Below are positions 34,120 to 43,445 of a stretch of DNA of 59,028 bases, one piece after another. Every line of letters starts with the position of its first letter. The first letter of the stretch is position 1. Location of the stretch: contig JAUCSE010000103.1 in the NCBI GenBank assembly GCA_030445275.1, positions 1 to 59,028 of the forward strand, written 5' to 3'. A program made the position numbers and the translations under genes. The notes under the pieces are model-generated. The model was not told the origin of the DNA, did no database searches, and saw only the letters and a program-made list of their open reading frames with translations. The DNA is from Mucilaginibacter sp. GTDB taxonomy: Bacteria; Bacteroidota; Bacteroidia; Sphingobacteriales; Sphingobacteriaceae.

Positions 34120-36927
34120 TCATTTCACCAGCTCAAAGCCCCAGTCTTTTCCTTTATCAACAGCCGGAACACCCTTAGCCATCCAAACCGGTATTGGGGC
34201 ACCTTTTAAGAAGTGGTCAAAAAATTGCAGCTCACGTATGGTGATATCCTTCCGGTTTTGTCTTAACACCAGATTATGCGCTTCGCCATTGTATTGCAGT
34301 AACCAAACCGGTTTCCCCAGGCGGCGCAGTGCGGTAAACATTTCAATACCCTGGTACCATGGCACGGCGCCATCGGCATCATTGCTCATAATCATTACTG
34401 GTGTTTGTACTTTTGGCAGCTGGAATAGTGGTGAGTTCTCGATATATAACTCTGGCTTTTCCCATAAAGTGGCACCAATTCTGCTTTGTGTTTTTTCATA
34501 CTGAAACTGCCTGTTCATGCCCGATTCCCACCTGATACCTCCATAGGCCGAGGTCATGTTGGCTACCGGTGCACCGGCCCAGGCCGCCGCATACATATTA
34601 GTTTGGGTAATTAAATAGGCTACCTGATAGCCGCCCCAGCTTTGTCCCTGGATACCGATATGAGCGCCATCAACCCATGGGTTTTTCTTTAATGATTCAA
34701 CCCCTGAATTGATAAACTCAACCGCCGAGCCACCCGGATGCCCTGCCTGGTAACTGATATCAGGTGCAAAAACCAAATACTCATTGCTTACAAAAAAGGA
34801 GATTGGTAAGCGCGACGGAGTAGGAGCAGGTGGTACATAGTTATAAAGTCCATCAGATAGTTTTTCATAAAAATATACAACCATCGGATATTTTTTACCC
34901 GGATCAAAATTCTCTGATTTATACAAAATGCCTTCTGAATGATATCCTTTAGGGGTTGTCCAATGCACTAATGATGCTGTACCCCAATTATAGTTGGCCT
35001 GCTGCGGATTGATATCACTCAGTTTGATCTCCTTTTTCAGATCACTTGATACATACAGATCTGGCGGCAGTTCATAGCTGGCCTTGGTATAAATATAAGT
35101 ATTGGCGTTTTTAGCTTTTAACAGGTTATCATAACTCATCGGAATCATGGATATCTTTTCAGGCACGGCATTGCCTTCTGGATATTTAGTATAATATCCC
35201 CATTGTTTATTGGTTTCATTTTGAGCCTGCAGCCACATTAGCTGCTTTGTCGGAATGAATTTTTGTTCAGGATCAGTAGCATCGTAGCGTACTATCAGTT
35301 TATTTTTGCGACCAATGCCATTGGTGAAATTAGTAACACTGCCGGTAGCCGGATCAATGCTCCATATATCGTAACGGTCGTAGATCAGTACGGCTTTGTC
35401 ACCCTGTACCCAGCCGGCAAGACCATAATCAGCCGCATAATCGGGCACATCATTAAGTTCATCACCCATTTTAGTGCCTATAGTACCTGTAAGGTCTGTC
35501 CTTTTGCTGGTAGCAATAGTGTAGCTATACCAGTTCTGTTTTTCCCGGTCAAACCAGATCACGTATTTGCCATCGGGTGATATACGATACCGCGCCCTTG
35601 AACTCTCATTGATCAGGCGTTTATTACCACTTTTGGTATCAATTAAAATAGCTTGTTGTTTACTGCCACCTTCCCATTGTGCCTGGATACGTGCGCCGGT
35701 ATCGGAAACACCTAAAACATAACGGGCATCTTTGTTATCGGCTACCTGAACTTCCTCTATAGCTTTACTGCCCAATTGTAATGGTTTAGCTTCCGCATCT
35801 CTCGGCTTTATAACAGCAAGATAACTGCGCTTCAATTCGGTTTGCAAGTTTTTTAGCTGTTGCGGCTGCAGGTAATCATCTTTATAATTCCATATATCCA
35901 GTTTGGCTACCTCAAAATCTACAATGGTAGTGTCAGCAGGTTTGGGTATGGGAGCAATGCCAAAAAACAGGTTATTGCCGCTTTTGCTGAAATAAACTTT
36001 GCCATCGCCACTCACCGCCCATTGCTGTGGTACACCTTTTATGCCTGCTGCTGCAATAACTTCGGCACTATCGTGGGCGCTAGTATAGTAATATAATTTA
36101 AATGGTTTAACCAATGCCTTTTCAGGATTCTTTTCTGCAGTAAAGGCAAGTTGTTTGCCTTCATCATCAATGGTGATGTTGCGGTAATTACCCCTGCCTG
36201 TACTTACGGATTTAACCTCATTTTTTTCAATATCATAAACATACATGCCCGATTTGGTGTCTTTTTGTTTAGCAGGCGCGGTTACTGCAAAGGCCAGTAA
36301 CTTGCCGTTTTTGCTTAGCTGATAATCGGTAACATATTTAAATATACGGGTTGTACCTGTCAATTTACCCACGGTTAAGTCGGCACCGGTATGTGTTGGC
36401 GGAGCTATAGTTGCGCTAACGGCTTTTTTTGAAGTATCGCTTGTCGCCGGCTTTTTAATAGTATCGGCAATGGCAAGGTAAGCCACAACGGCAGCATTGG
36501 TGGCCAGCTTGAACGACCTGATAGCAGGGGTTTTAGTAAGAGATTGTGTACTAAGGGTAATAATACCCAATGTATCTTTAGGAAAGTCAGCCTGTTTTTT
36601 CTTCTTGATCTTTGCCTCGCGGATGGCTTTATAAAATGGCCTGATCAGGAAGGTGACAAATTTAGAATCACTGCTGAAAGCGGCAGTATCGGCCCGGGGT
36701 ATTTTTATTTTAATGCTGTTGCGGGCATTGGTTATTACCAGTTCAGCATCACCCTGTTGGGGTTTTATTACATAGGAGATCCATTTACCATCATTACTGA
36801 TGTGCTGATTGGCGATGCTTTGCCAGCCATCAAAAACAGAATTATCTAAAGGTTTTTTTGTGGTTTTTTGGGCAGATGCGCCGAAGTAAATAAGAGATAA
36901 AAAGAGCAGGAGTAAAATTTTACGCAT
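34120..36927 (-). CDS. S9-family prolyl oligopeptidase-like peptidase
   Basis: 935 residues: signal peptide (MRKILLLLFLSLIYFGASA), a beta-propeller-like N-terminal two thirds, and an alpha/beta hydrolase C-terminus. Nucleophile Ser in GQSWGGYQVAYL, Asp in MIMSNDADGAVPWYQG, His in YNGEAHNLVLRQN. Periplasmic or outer-membrane attached. It probably degrades imported peptides. Several lysine/alanine-rich inserts make it longer than the 700-residue norm. Monocistronic. Confidence 0.92.
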   Translation of the reverse strand: MRKILLLLFLSLIYFGASAQKTTKKPLDNSVFDGWQSIANQHISNDGKWISYVIKPQQGDAELVITNARNSIKIKIPRADTAAFSSDSKFVTFLIRPFYKAIREAKIKKKKQADFPKDTLGIITLSTQSLTKTPAIRSFKLATNAAVVAYLAIADTIKKPATSDTSKKAVSATIAPPTHTGADLTVGKLTGTTRIFKYVTDYQLSKNGKLLAFAVTAPAKQKDTKSGMYVYDIEKNEVKSVSTGRGNYRNITIDDEGKQLAFTAEKNPEKALVKPFKLYYYTSAHDSAEVIAAAGIKGVPQQWAVSGDGKVYFSKSGNNLFFGIAPIPKPADTTIVDFEVAKLDIWNYKDDYLQPQQLKNLQTELKRSYLAVIKPRDAEAKPLQLGSKAIEEVQVADNKDARYVLGVSDTGARIQAQWEGGSKQQAILIDTKSGNKRLINESSRARYRISPDGKYVIWFDREKQNWYSYTIATSKRTDLTGTIGTKMGDELNDVPDYAADYGLAGWVQGDKAVLIYDRYDIWSIDPATGSVTNFTNGIGRKNKLIVRYDATDPEQKFIPTKQLMWLQAQNETNKQWGYYTKYPEGNAVPEKISMIPMSYDNLLKAKNANTYIYTKASYELPPDLYVSSDLKKEIKLSDINPQQANYNWGTASLVHWTTPKGYHSEGILYKSENFDPGKKYPMVVYFYEKLSDGLYNYVPPAPTPSRLPISFFVSNEYLVFAPDISYQAGHPGGSAVEFINSGVESLKKNPWVDGAHIGIQGQSWGGYQVAYLITQTNMYAAAWAGAPVANMTSAYGGIRWESGMNRQFQYEKTQSRIGATLWEKPELYIENSPLFQLPKVQTPVMIMSNDADGAVPWYQGIEMFTALRRLGKPVWLLQYNGEAHNLVLRQNRKDITIRELQFFDHFLKGAPIPVWMAKGVPAVDKGKDWGFELVK

Positions 36928-37005
36928 ATGAAACTTGAGTGAGCCTTAAATATGCATAAAATGGGGCGTTTATAAAAATTTAGCCACAGGAAAGTTACAA
37001 AGGGA

Positions 37006-37081
37006 AGCTGAAAGCCGAAGGCCAAAAGCTCAAAGCATTTAATGTTTGTAGCTTTAAGCTTTCGGCTTTTAGCCTTCAGCT
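37006..37081. repeat. AGCTTAAAGC-family solo hairpin
   Basis: Arms 37006-37036 and 37051-37081 are inverted with 25/31 matches and no gap around a 14-base loop. The right arm begins six bases after the aspartate kinase stop codon. It has the same word set as the repeats that bracket the S23 gene at 44.6-45.0 kb, but no gene inside. Confidence 0.7.
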
Positions 37082-37086
37082 CAATA

Positions 37087-38463
37087 TTATATCATCGCCT
37101 TATTCAGCGCTTTAATAGCTTCCTTAAAATCTTCGCGGGCTATCAGGAATTGGATATTAACTTTACGCAACGCGAAACCGCAGCTCTTGATATTAATGCC
37201 TTTTTGAGCCAGCGCTGTTGCCGATTTGGCGAGCAGGCCAGGCTGATCCATATTGGAGCCGATAAGACAAACCATCGCCATCTTCTCTACCGTTACTTTC
37301 TCATACTCATCCTCAAGCTCCTGTATCAGCTTTTTATTAAAATCCTTATCCCATATCACAATAGAAATACTATTGGCGCTGGTGGCCTTAAAAGTATAGC
37401 TTACGCCAAATTTGTAAAACAGTTGCATGATATGAAAATCAGTACCTACATTGCCCACCATTGAGGGGTCGTAAATATCAATCATCATTACCCTTTCAGT
37501 ACCGGTAATCACTTCCACACGTTTCTTGTCGCAAATATATTCACGGGTTATCAGCGTGCCCGGGTGCTCCGGCTGAAAGGTGTTTTTGATTCGCAGGTCA
37601 ATGTCATTGATCTCCAGGGGCTTTGATGCCTTGGGATGAATAGCTTCCATGCCCACATCAGCCAGCTGATCTGCCACATCGTAATTGGTGTTACCAACCG
37701 GGAAACAGTTGTCAACCCCAACCAGTTCAGGATCAGCGGTACATAAGTGATATTCTTTGTGTATAATGGCTTCCTGAGGCTTAACGGCTACCGCTATTTT
37801 ACTGAACGTAACTTCAGAATACCCGCGGTCAAACTCGCGCATAATGCCCTCTGTGCCTTTTGTATAGCCTGTTACAATGGTAATGGTGCTTTCAAAATCA
37901 ATATGTTGCAGATCCTTTTTTATACGCTGATCAATAGTGAACGAACGGTGGTCATGAAAACCGCTCAGGTCAACAAATGTAGCGTTGATACCCATGTTTT
38001 GCAGGATATTGGTAAAATTAAAGGCTGAGTGACTTTCGCCAATGGATGCCAGGATCTCACGGGCTGCCAGCAAGATATCGTCTTTATTTACATAACCCGA
38101 AGCCAGGATGTTGGCTATATTTTCGAGATAGGTTTGTGCATCTTTTAGGCGCTGTTCAATAAATTTATCTGCTTCTGCAATGTTCAGACCAAGACTTTCA
38201 TAACTCTTATTGAGCTGTTTAAGCTTAGTGATCAGCGCGATCAGCGGCTTATGGAAATCCTTATAGGTGGCCAGCCGGTGATAAACACCAGGTGCACCGG
38301 TTTTTTTGTTTTCGAGCAAGAGGTTGGTTACTCCTGAAAAAGCCGATACTACAAAAATGCGATTGTATAATTGCTGTCCGGTACGTTCAAATAGGATGAT
38401 GTTTTTGATTACATCACTTAAAGCGGTCATGGAAGTGCCGCCGATTTTTTCGACTGTTAACAT
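37087..38463 (-). CDS. Aspartate kinase
   Basis: First step of the Asp-family amino acids. 458 residues. The N-terminus reads VEKIGGTSMTAL rather than the common KFGGTSV; that variant is known from the ectoine-type Ask enzymes. An amino-acid-kinase domain is followed by two ACT-like regions (MIDIYDPSMVGNVGTDFHIM, MVCLIGSNMDQPGLLAKSATAL) that can bind a feedback effector. No ectoine genes are near; it lies downstream of the arginine cluster. Confidence 0.88.
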   Translation of the reverse strand: MLTVEKIGGTSMTALSDVIKNIILFERTGQQLYNRIFVVSAFSGVTNLLLENKKTGAPGVYHRLATYKDFHKPLIALITKLKQLNKSYESLGLNIAEADKFIEQRLKDAQTYLENIANILASGYVNKDDILLAAREILASIGESHSAFNFTNILQNMGINATFVDLSGFHDHRSFTIDQRIKKDLQHIDFESTITIVTGYTKGTEGIMREFDRGYSEVTFSKIAVAVKPQEAIIHKEYHLCTADPELVGVDNCFPVGNTNYDVADQLADVGMEAIHPKASKPLEINDIDLRIKNTFQPEHPGTLITREYICDKKRVEVITGTERVMMIDIYDPSMVGNVGTDFHIMQLFYKFGVSYTFKATSANSISIVIWDKDFNKKLIQELEDEYEKVTVEKMAMVCLIGSNMDQPGLLAKSATALAQKGINIKSCGFALRKVNIQFLIAREDFKEAIKALNKAMI

Positions 38464-38640
38464 TTTAAAAAATAAACGCTTAATGCGTACGTGCCAAAGT
38501 TATGCCATTGGTTCAATAATGGCTTTTTTAATAGGTTGGCACTTATAAATAATTCGTTATTAGATGGTTATTAATTATATGGTTTTTAGATAAGTATATC
38601 ATATTGATATACCTTTATCAAAACGAAGCGTATAGCTTAT

Positions 38641-39459
38641 TTATTCGCCCTTTTTATACAGATCACCAGCTTTTTCGGCCGAAAGCTTGATGCCTTTAAT
38701 CATGGCCGAGCTAAACCCGTTGTGTTCCATTTCATTCAAGCCGGCAATGGTACAGCCACTTGGCGAGGTAACCTTATCAATTTCCTGCTCCGGGTGCGAT
38801 GCCAGTTGCAGTAGCAGATCGGCGGCTCCCTTAGCGGTTTGTGCGGCCATTTTTAAAGCATCATGGGCATGGAAGCCTATTTCTGTACCACCTTGTGAGG
38901 CTGCCCGTATAGAACGCAGGAAAAATGCTATACCGCAGGCACAAAGTGCGGTGGCTGATGTCATTAATTCTTCGTTGATCTGTATGGTTACACCCACTGT
39001 ATCAAAAAGAGATTTAACCAGGTTTATATTTTTATTAGTACCGGTATCAGTAGCAATACAGGTCATGGAGTGACCAATAGCTATAGCTGTGTTAGGCATG
39101 GCCCTTATTACCTGTACATTAAGGTCAAGCTGTTGACGTATATCACTACAGCTAACCCCTGATATAACGGAGATTAATAGTTGTTTTTCTTGCTTAATAG
39201 TAGGTCTTATTTCGTCTAATAACTTATTAAGTTGTTGGGGTAATACAGCCAGAACAATAATGTCGGCCTTTCTTACGGCTTTGATATTATTGTCGGTAGT
39301 ATGATAGCCCTCCTGGGCATAGGCTGCCAGGGCAGATACATTTCTGCGTGTAAGTGTAATTTGCTGGGGCTTGCAAATATTTGCTTTTACTAACCCCTTG
39401 GCTAATGACAGCCCGATGTTGCCAGAGCCTAATATGGCTAAATGCTGAGTTGAATTCAT
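38641..39459 (-). CDS. proC: Pyrroline-5-carboxylate reductase
   Basis: Makes proline from P5C with NAD(P)H. 272 residues: AILGSGNIGLSLAKGL nucleotide loop, IIVLAVLPQQL, RAMPNTAIAIGHSMTCI and the closing SPSGCTIAGLNEMEHNGF. Starts in a 4-base overlap (ATGA) with argB, which shows tight coupling and places proline synthesis in the arginine transcription unit. Confidence 0.95.
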   Translation of the reverse strand: MNSTQHLAILGSGNIGLSLAKGLVKANICKPQQITLTRRNVSALAAYAQEGYHTTDNNIKAVRKADIIVLAVLPQQLNKLLDEIRPTIKQEKQLLISVISGVSCSDIRQQLDLNVQVIRAMPNTAIAIGHSMTCIATDTGTNKNINLVKSLFDTVGVTIQINEELMTSATALCACGIAFFLRSIRAASQGGTEIGFHAHDALKMAAQTAKGAADLLLQLASHPEQEIDKVTSPSGCTIAGLNEMEHNGFSSAMIKGIKLSAEKAGDLYKKGE

Positions 39460-40301
39460 GGGTTTTTACTTAAGCGTGTTCCAAATGGTTTATTGTTTTT
39501 TAATTGTCCCAAATCGTCAGACTTGCCAATGATCACCGCCTTTACACCGCATGCAATGGCAGTAAAGGCGTTATCTAATTTGGGCAGCATGCCGCTGTGT
39601 ATAATACGTCGGGCTTTTAATTCATCATAATGTGCAGGGTTAATATCCCTGATCAACGAGTCTTCATCGTCAATATCCTGTAGTACACCCTTTTTCTCAA
39701 AACAGTAAATGAGTGTGGTGTCATACAGGGTCGAAAGTGATACTGCCAGTGCCGAAGCAATGGTATCGGCATTGGTATTTAGTAACTGTCCCTCGCCGTC
39801 ATGGGTTAAGGCACAAAAAACGGGGGTAAAGCCTGCTTCCATCAAGCGACTTATATTTTCAGGGTTGATGGAATCTTCCTCAATATCACCCACAAAACCA
39901 TAATCAATGGTTTTTACCGGTCTTTTTTTTGCACGGATAAAATTACCGTCGGCTCCGGTTAGGCCAATGGCGTTGTTACCAAAGCGCTGTAGCTGGGCCA
40001 CTATATTTTTATTAATGAGACCACCATATACCATGGTAACCACTTTTAATGTTTCAATATCTGTAATTCTGCGCCCATCGACAAGCTTGGCTTCAATGCC
40101 TAATTCGCCGGCTATTTGCGTTGCTACTTTGCCGCCTCCATGTATTAATATTTTAAAACCATCCAACGCTTCAAAATCCTTCAGAAAATGATATAGATTT
40201 TCGGAGTTATCAATAACGTTTCCGCCTATTTTTATTACGTACAGACTTTTATTTCCCGATAATCTGGTTGAATTTGCTGAAATAGTATCAATTTTATTCA
40301 T
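39456..40301 (-). CDS. argB: N-acetylglutamate kinase-like enzyme (possibly N-succinyl)
   Basis: Second arginine step: phosphorylates the acylated glutamate. 281 residues from ATG 40301; the longer frame uses TTG at 40310. VIKIGGNVIDN (phosphate loop), ILIHGGGKVATQI, VDGRRITDIETLKVV (acyl-amino acid site) and VGLTGADGNFIRAKKR. Whether the acyl group is acetyl or succinyl follows from the pathway variant. Coupled to proC. Confidence 0.95.
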   Translation of the reverse strand: MNKIDTISANSTRLSGNKSLYVIKIGGNVIDNSENLYHFLKDFEALDGFKILIHGGGKVATQIAGELGIEAKLVDGRRITDIETLKVVTMVYGGLINKNIVAQLQRFGNNAIGLTGADGNFIRAKKRPVKTIDYGFVGDIEEDSINPENISRLMEAGFTPVFCALTHDGEGQLLNTNADTIASALAVSLSTLYDTTLIYCFEKKGVLQDIDDEDSLIRDINPAHYDELKARRIIHSGMLPKLDNAFTAIACGVKAVIIGKSDDLGQLKNNKPFGTRLSKNP

Positions 40302-40504
40302 TCTTAACAATAATATAACGCTGCTGATGCTAAATTTCTATTAAACTAAACAGAAATCTGTTAAAAATATGAAATTATCGGGTATTTTGTTTTAAGAATG
40401 TTAAAAAATGATTAATTATATTATCTATATAAATTACAAATTGATTATTAAATAATTAGTATTATTGGGAATTTAAGGCATTAAACTTGCAGTAAAACTT
40501 TCCT

Positions 40505-41803
40505 ATGGATCAAAAGAAAAGCACTAAGCCCCGTGTGGTAATTGTAGGTGGAGGATTTGGAGGACTTGAATTAGCTAAAAATCTTAAGAATGCACCGGTT
40601 GATGTGCTTCTGTTGGATAAGCATAATTATCACACTTTTCAGCCCTTACTTTACCAGGTAGCGGCAGGTGGCATAGCTGCTGACTCCATTGGTTTTCCGA
40701 TACGCCGGATATTTACCAAACAGGAAAATTTCAGATTTGCATTAGCCGAAGTGGAACAGATAAATCCGGAAAATAATACACTAAATACTAATATAGGTAC
40801 TATCTACTACGATTACCTGATCATCGCCACCGGATCAAACACCAATTTTTTTGGAAATAAAGAAATTGAGCATTTTGCCATGCCCATGAAAAACATTCCG
40901 GAAGCGTTGAACTTGCGTAGCCTGATACTGCAAAACCTGGAAATGTCATTAGTTGCCAAAGATCCGGAGGAAAAGGCCGCGTTAATGACCTTTGTGGTAG
41001 TTGGTGGCGGCCCCACTGGTGTTGAACTCTCAGGTGCGCTTGCCGAAATGCGGCAACTGATACTGATGAAGGATTATCATGGATTGAGAAAACATAGCAT
41101 GAAAGTTTACCTGGTTGAGGGTAAGCCCGAATTACTGGCTTCTTTTTCGTCAGGAGCGTCAGTAAAGGCCAAAAAGTTTTTGGAGGATATGGAAGTAACC
41201 ATATTTAACAGTGTGCACGTGCAAAGTTATAATGGCATTGAGCTTAAAATAGATGACGGCACTACCATATTAACCCGTAATGTATTGTGGGCGGCGGGAG
41301 TAAAAGGAGAGGTGCCCCAAGGAGTGCCTGAAACTTCGATAACCAAGGGAAACCGTATCCAAACTGATGAGATTGGTCGTGTAAATGGTTATGCCAATAT
41401 TTTTGCCATAGGCGATGTTGCCGCGGTAATAACTGCTGAGGTACCAAACGGGCATCCCGGCGTAGCACAGGTTGCCATACAACAGGGAAAATGTTTAGCC
41501 AAAAACCTGATTCACCTTTTGAAGGGGGAACCCACTGTTCCGTTTAAGTATCATGACAAAGGGTCGCTGGCTACTATTGGACGGAATAAGGCCGTGGCCG
41601 ATCTGGGCTGGCTTCATATGCAGGGATTTTTTGCCTGGATTTTATGGGGATTGGTGCACATCCTGTCATTGGCAGGGTTTACCAATAAGGGCACTATATT
41701 CTTTAGTTGGGCTATAAGTTATTTTACCAAAAACAGTGATAATCGTTTAATAATCCGCTATTTTAATGTCGAAACCCGGATGACAGATCCTGAGCCAAAG
41801 TAG
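40505..41803 (+). CDS. ndh: Type II NADH dehydrogenase (NDH-2)
   Basis: Membrane-associated flavoprotein passing electrons from NADH to quinone. 432 residues: FAD loop VVIVGGGFGGLELAKNL, DKHNYHTFQPLLYQVA, NADH loop FVVVGGGPTGVELSGAL, and FAIGDVAAV. A hydrophobic C-terminal segment (FAWILWGLVHILSLAGF) fits membrane binding. It is on the plus strand, inside the minus-strand arginine cluster, converging on the PaiB gene with 6 bases between stops. Confidence 0.95.
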   Translation: MDQKKSTKPRVVIVGGGFGGLELAKNLKNAPVDVLLLDKHNYHTFQPLLYQVAAGGIAADSIGFPIRRIFTKQENFRFALAEVEQINPENNTLNTNIGTIYYDYLIIATGSNTNFFGNKEIEHFAMPMKNIPEALNLRSLILQNLEMSLVAKDPEEKAALMTFVVVGGGPTGVELSGALAEMRQLILMKDYHGLRKHSMKVYLVEGKPELLASFSSGASVKAKKFLEDMEVTIFNSVHVQSYNGIELKIDDGTTILTRNVLWAAGVKGEVPQGVPETSITKGNRIQTDEIGRVNGYANIFAIGDVAAVITAEVPNGHPGVAQVAIQQGKCLAKNLIHLLKGEPTVPFKYHDKGSLATIGRNKAVADLGWLHMQGFFAWILWGLVHILSLAGFTNKGTIFFSWAISYFTKNSDNRLIIRYFNVETRMTDPEPK

Positions 41804-41809
41804 ATCGAT

Positions 41810-42427
41810 CTACTGCTTTGGTTTTAAATCGGACATGTATTTAGCGATCTCATTTTCAGTTGTTTCCTGGCTTTTATTTAAAGTATTGATAATGTTCTTT
41901 TGCTCTATGGCTGAGCGATTTTGACTTAGCTTCTTTTTGGCCTGCAGATCATCAACCGTAATTTCAAAGGCAACGATACCTTTCATCATTTTTTGCTTGT
42001 ATTCATCAGGCAGACTATTCCATTGATGCAGATAATCAGCTTCGAAAGTACTTATAGTATGCGCTAAAAGTTCGACAGTTTTTTGGACCTCGTCTAATAG
42101 CACGGCTTTACCATAAGCGTGCACAGCCAAATAATTCCAGGTAGGAACGTCGGTTTCCCTTTCGTAATTGCTTGGCGATATATAGGCATGCGGCTCGGTG
42201 AATATCACCAAAACACTTTTGCCCACAATTTGAGCTGCCTGCGGATTGGCTTTGGCAAAGTGTGATAACAGGATTATCTTACCACCGCGTTGTTCCACTA
42301 TAAAGGGTAAATGTGTGGCAACAGGTACATCATCAACAGCGGTAACTATAGTAGCAAAACTATAACGCTGCATAAAGCTGATCGCTTCCTGCTCATTATC
42401 GAATTTATTGAATGATGGGATGTACAT
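41810..42427 (-). CDS. PaiB-like FMN-binding protein
   Basis: 205 residues. MYIPSFNKFDNEQEAISFMQ, the FMN-binding split-barrel core (ATHLPFIVEQRGGKIILLSHFAKANPQ, VIFTEPHAYISPSNYE) and WNYLAVHAYGKAVLLDE match the PaiB family, known in Bacillus as a regulator of sporulation and protease genes. No DNA-binding helix is obvious. It follows argF' by 46 bases on the same strand. Confidence 0.88.
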   Translation of the reverse strand: MYIPSFNKFDNEQEAISFMQRYSFATIVTAVDDVPVATHLPFIVEQRGGKIILLSHFAKANPQAAQIVGKSVLVIFTEPHAYISPSNYERETDVPTWNYLAVHAYGKAVLLDEVQKTVELLAHTISTFEADYLHQWNSLPDEYKQKMMKGIVAFEITVDDLQAKKKLSQNRSAIEQKNIINTLNKSQETTENEIAKYMSDLKPKQ

Positions 42428-42473
42428 GTCTATAGAGTAAAGACTATGAGATACAAGACTATTGAAAGTTGTA

Positions 42474-43421
42474 TTACAAACTCTCCAGCATTTGCTTCAA
42501 TACTGCCTGTGCTGCCCAAACGCGGTTACCGGCTTCGTGTACCACTATAGAATTTGGGCCATCCAATATTTCATCAGATAGTTCTAAATTCCTACGAACA
42601 GGCAGGCAATGCATCACTTTGGCGTTATTAGTTGGTTTCAGTTTTTCGTTGGTCAGCATCCAGTCTTCGTTACCGCCAAATATATTACCGTACGGCTCAT
42701 AGGCCGACCAGTTTTTTACATAGATAAAATCCGCATTAGCTAACGCTTCATCCTGATTGTAAGTAATTGTTGCTCCTTTTGTAAAATCGGCACAAAGCTC
42801 ATAACCTTTTGGTTGGGCTATGGTGAAATCGACATCGGCTTTGCACATCCATTCGGCAAAAGAATTGGGTACGGCCTGTGGTAATGGTTTTATATGTGGC
42901 GCCCAGGTTAATACCACCTTGGGGCGCGCTTTTGTTTTAAGCTCCTGTATAGTTACCAGATCGGCCAGGCTTTGTAGCGGATGGCGGGTAGCCGATTCCA
43001 GGCTCACCACCGGAACTTTGCAAAACTCAACAAACTTGTTAAATATCATTTCGCTATAATCTTCTTCGCGGTTCCGCAATCCGGGAAATGAGCGTACACC
43101 AATAATGTCGGCGTACTGCCCCATAACGCCTGCTGCCTCACGGATATGCTCCACTGTTGAGCCGTCCATGATCACTCCATCGCGCAGTTCTAATGCCCAG
43201 CCTTCCTTGTCAATATTAAGCACCATGACGTTCATCCCCAGGTTAAGGGCTGCTTTTTGAGTGCTCATACGGGTACGCAGGCTAGGGTTTAAAAACACTA
43301 ATGCCAGCGTTTTATTTTTACCCAGATCCTGGTGTGCATACGGATCTTGCTTTAGTGCCAATGCTTCTTTTACAAGTGCATTGATATCAGTAACATCGTT
43401 TACAGAAGAAAATAGTTTCAT
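42474..43421 (-). CDS. argF': N-acyl-L-ornithine carbamoyltransferase
   Basis: Carbamoylates N-acetyl- or N-succinyl-ornithine. 315 residues: FLNPSLRTRMSTQKAALNLG is the carbamoyl phosphate site, ATRHPLQSLADL and MHCLPVRRN the ornithine site. Residue 90 in IMDGSTVEHIREA is Val; in family structures the corresponding residue is Pro in the Bacteroides succinyl enzyme and Glu in the Xanthomonas acetyl enzyme. So substrate choice is open. It overlaps neither neighbour. Confidence 0.93.
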   Translation of the reverse strand: MKLFSSVNDVTDINALVKEALALKQDPYAHQDLGKNKTLALVFLNPSLRTRMSTQKAALNLGMNVMVLNIDKEGWALELRDGVIMDGSTVEHIREAAGVMGQYADIIGVRSFPGLRNREEDYSEMIFNKFVEFCKVPVVSLESATRHPLQSLADLVTIQELKTKARPKVVLTWAPHIKPLPQAVPNSFAEWMCKADVDFTIAQPKGYELCADFTKGATITYNQDEALANADFIYVKNWSAYEPYGNIFGGNEDWMLTNEKLKPTNNAKVMHCLPVRRNLELSDEILDGPNSIVVHEAGNRVWAAQAVLKQMLESL

Positions 43422-43445
43422 TAGTCAGGATATTTAAATAGCAAA

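Noticed and set aside
36544..36849. Plus-strand frame inside the S9 peptidase
   Set aside because: Shadow frame; the peptidase is complete on the minus strand.
38502..38530. GCCATT/AATGGC hairpin with T run between proC and aspartate kinase
   Set aside because: It would terminate plus-strand transcription, but no plus-strand gene precedes it. On the minus strand no T run follows.
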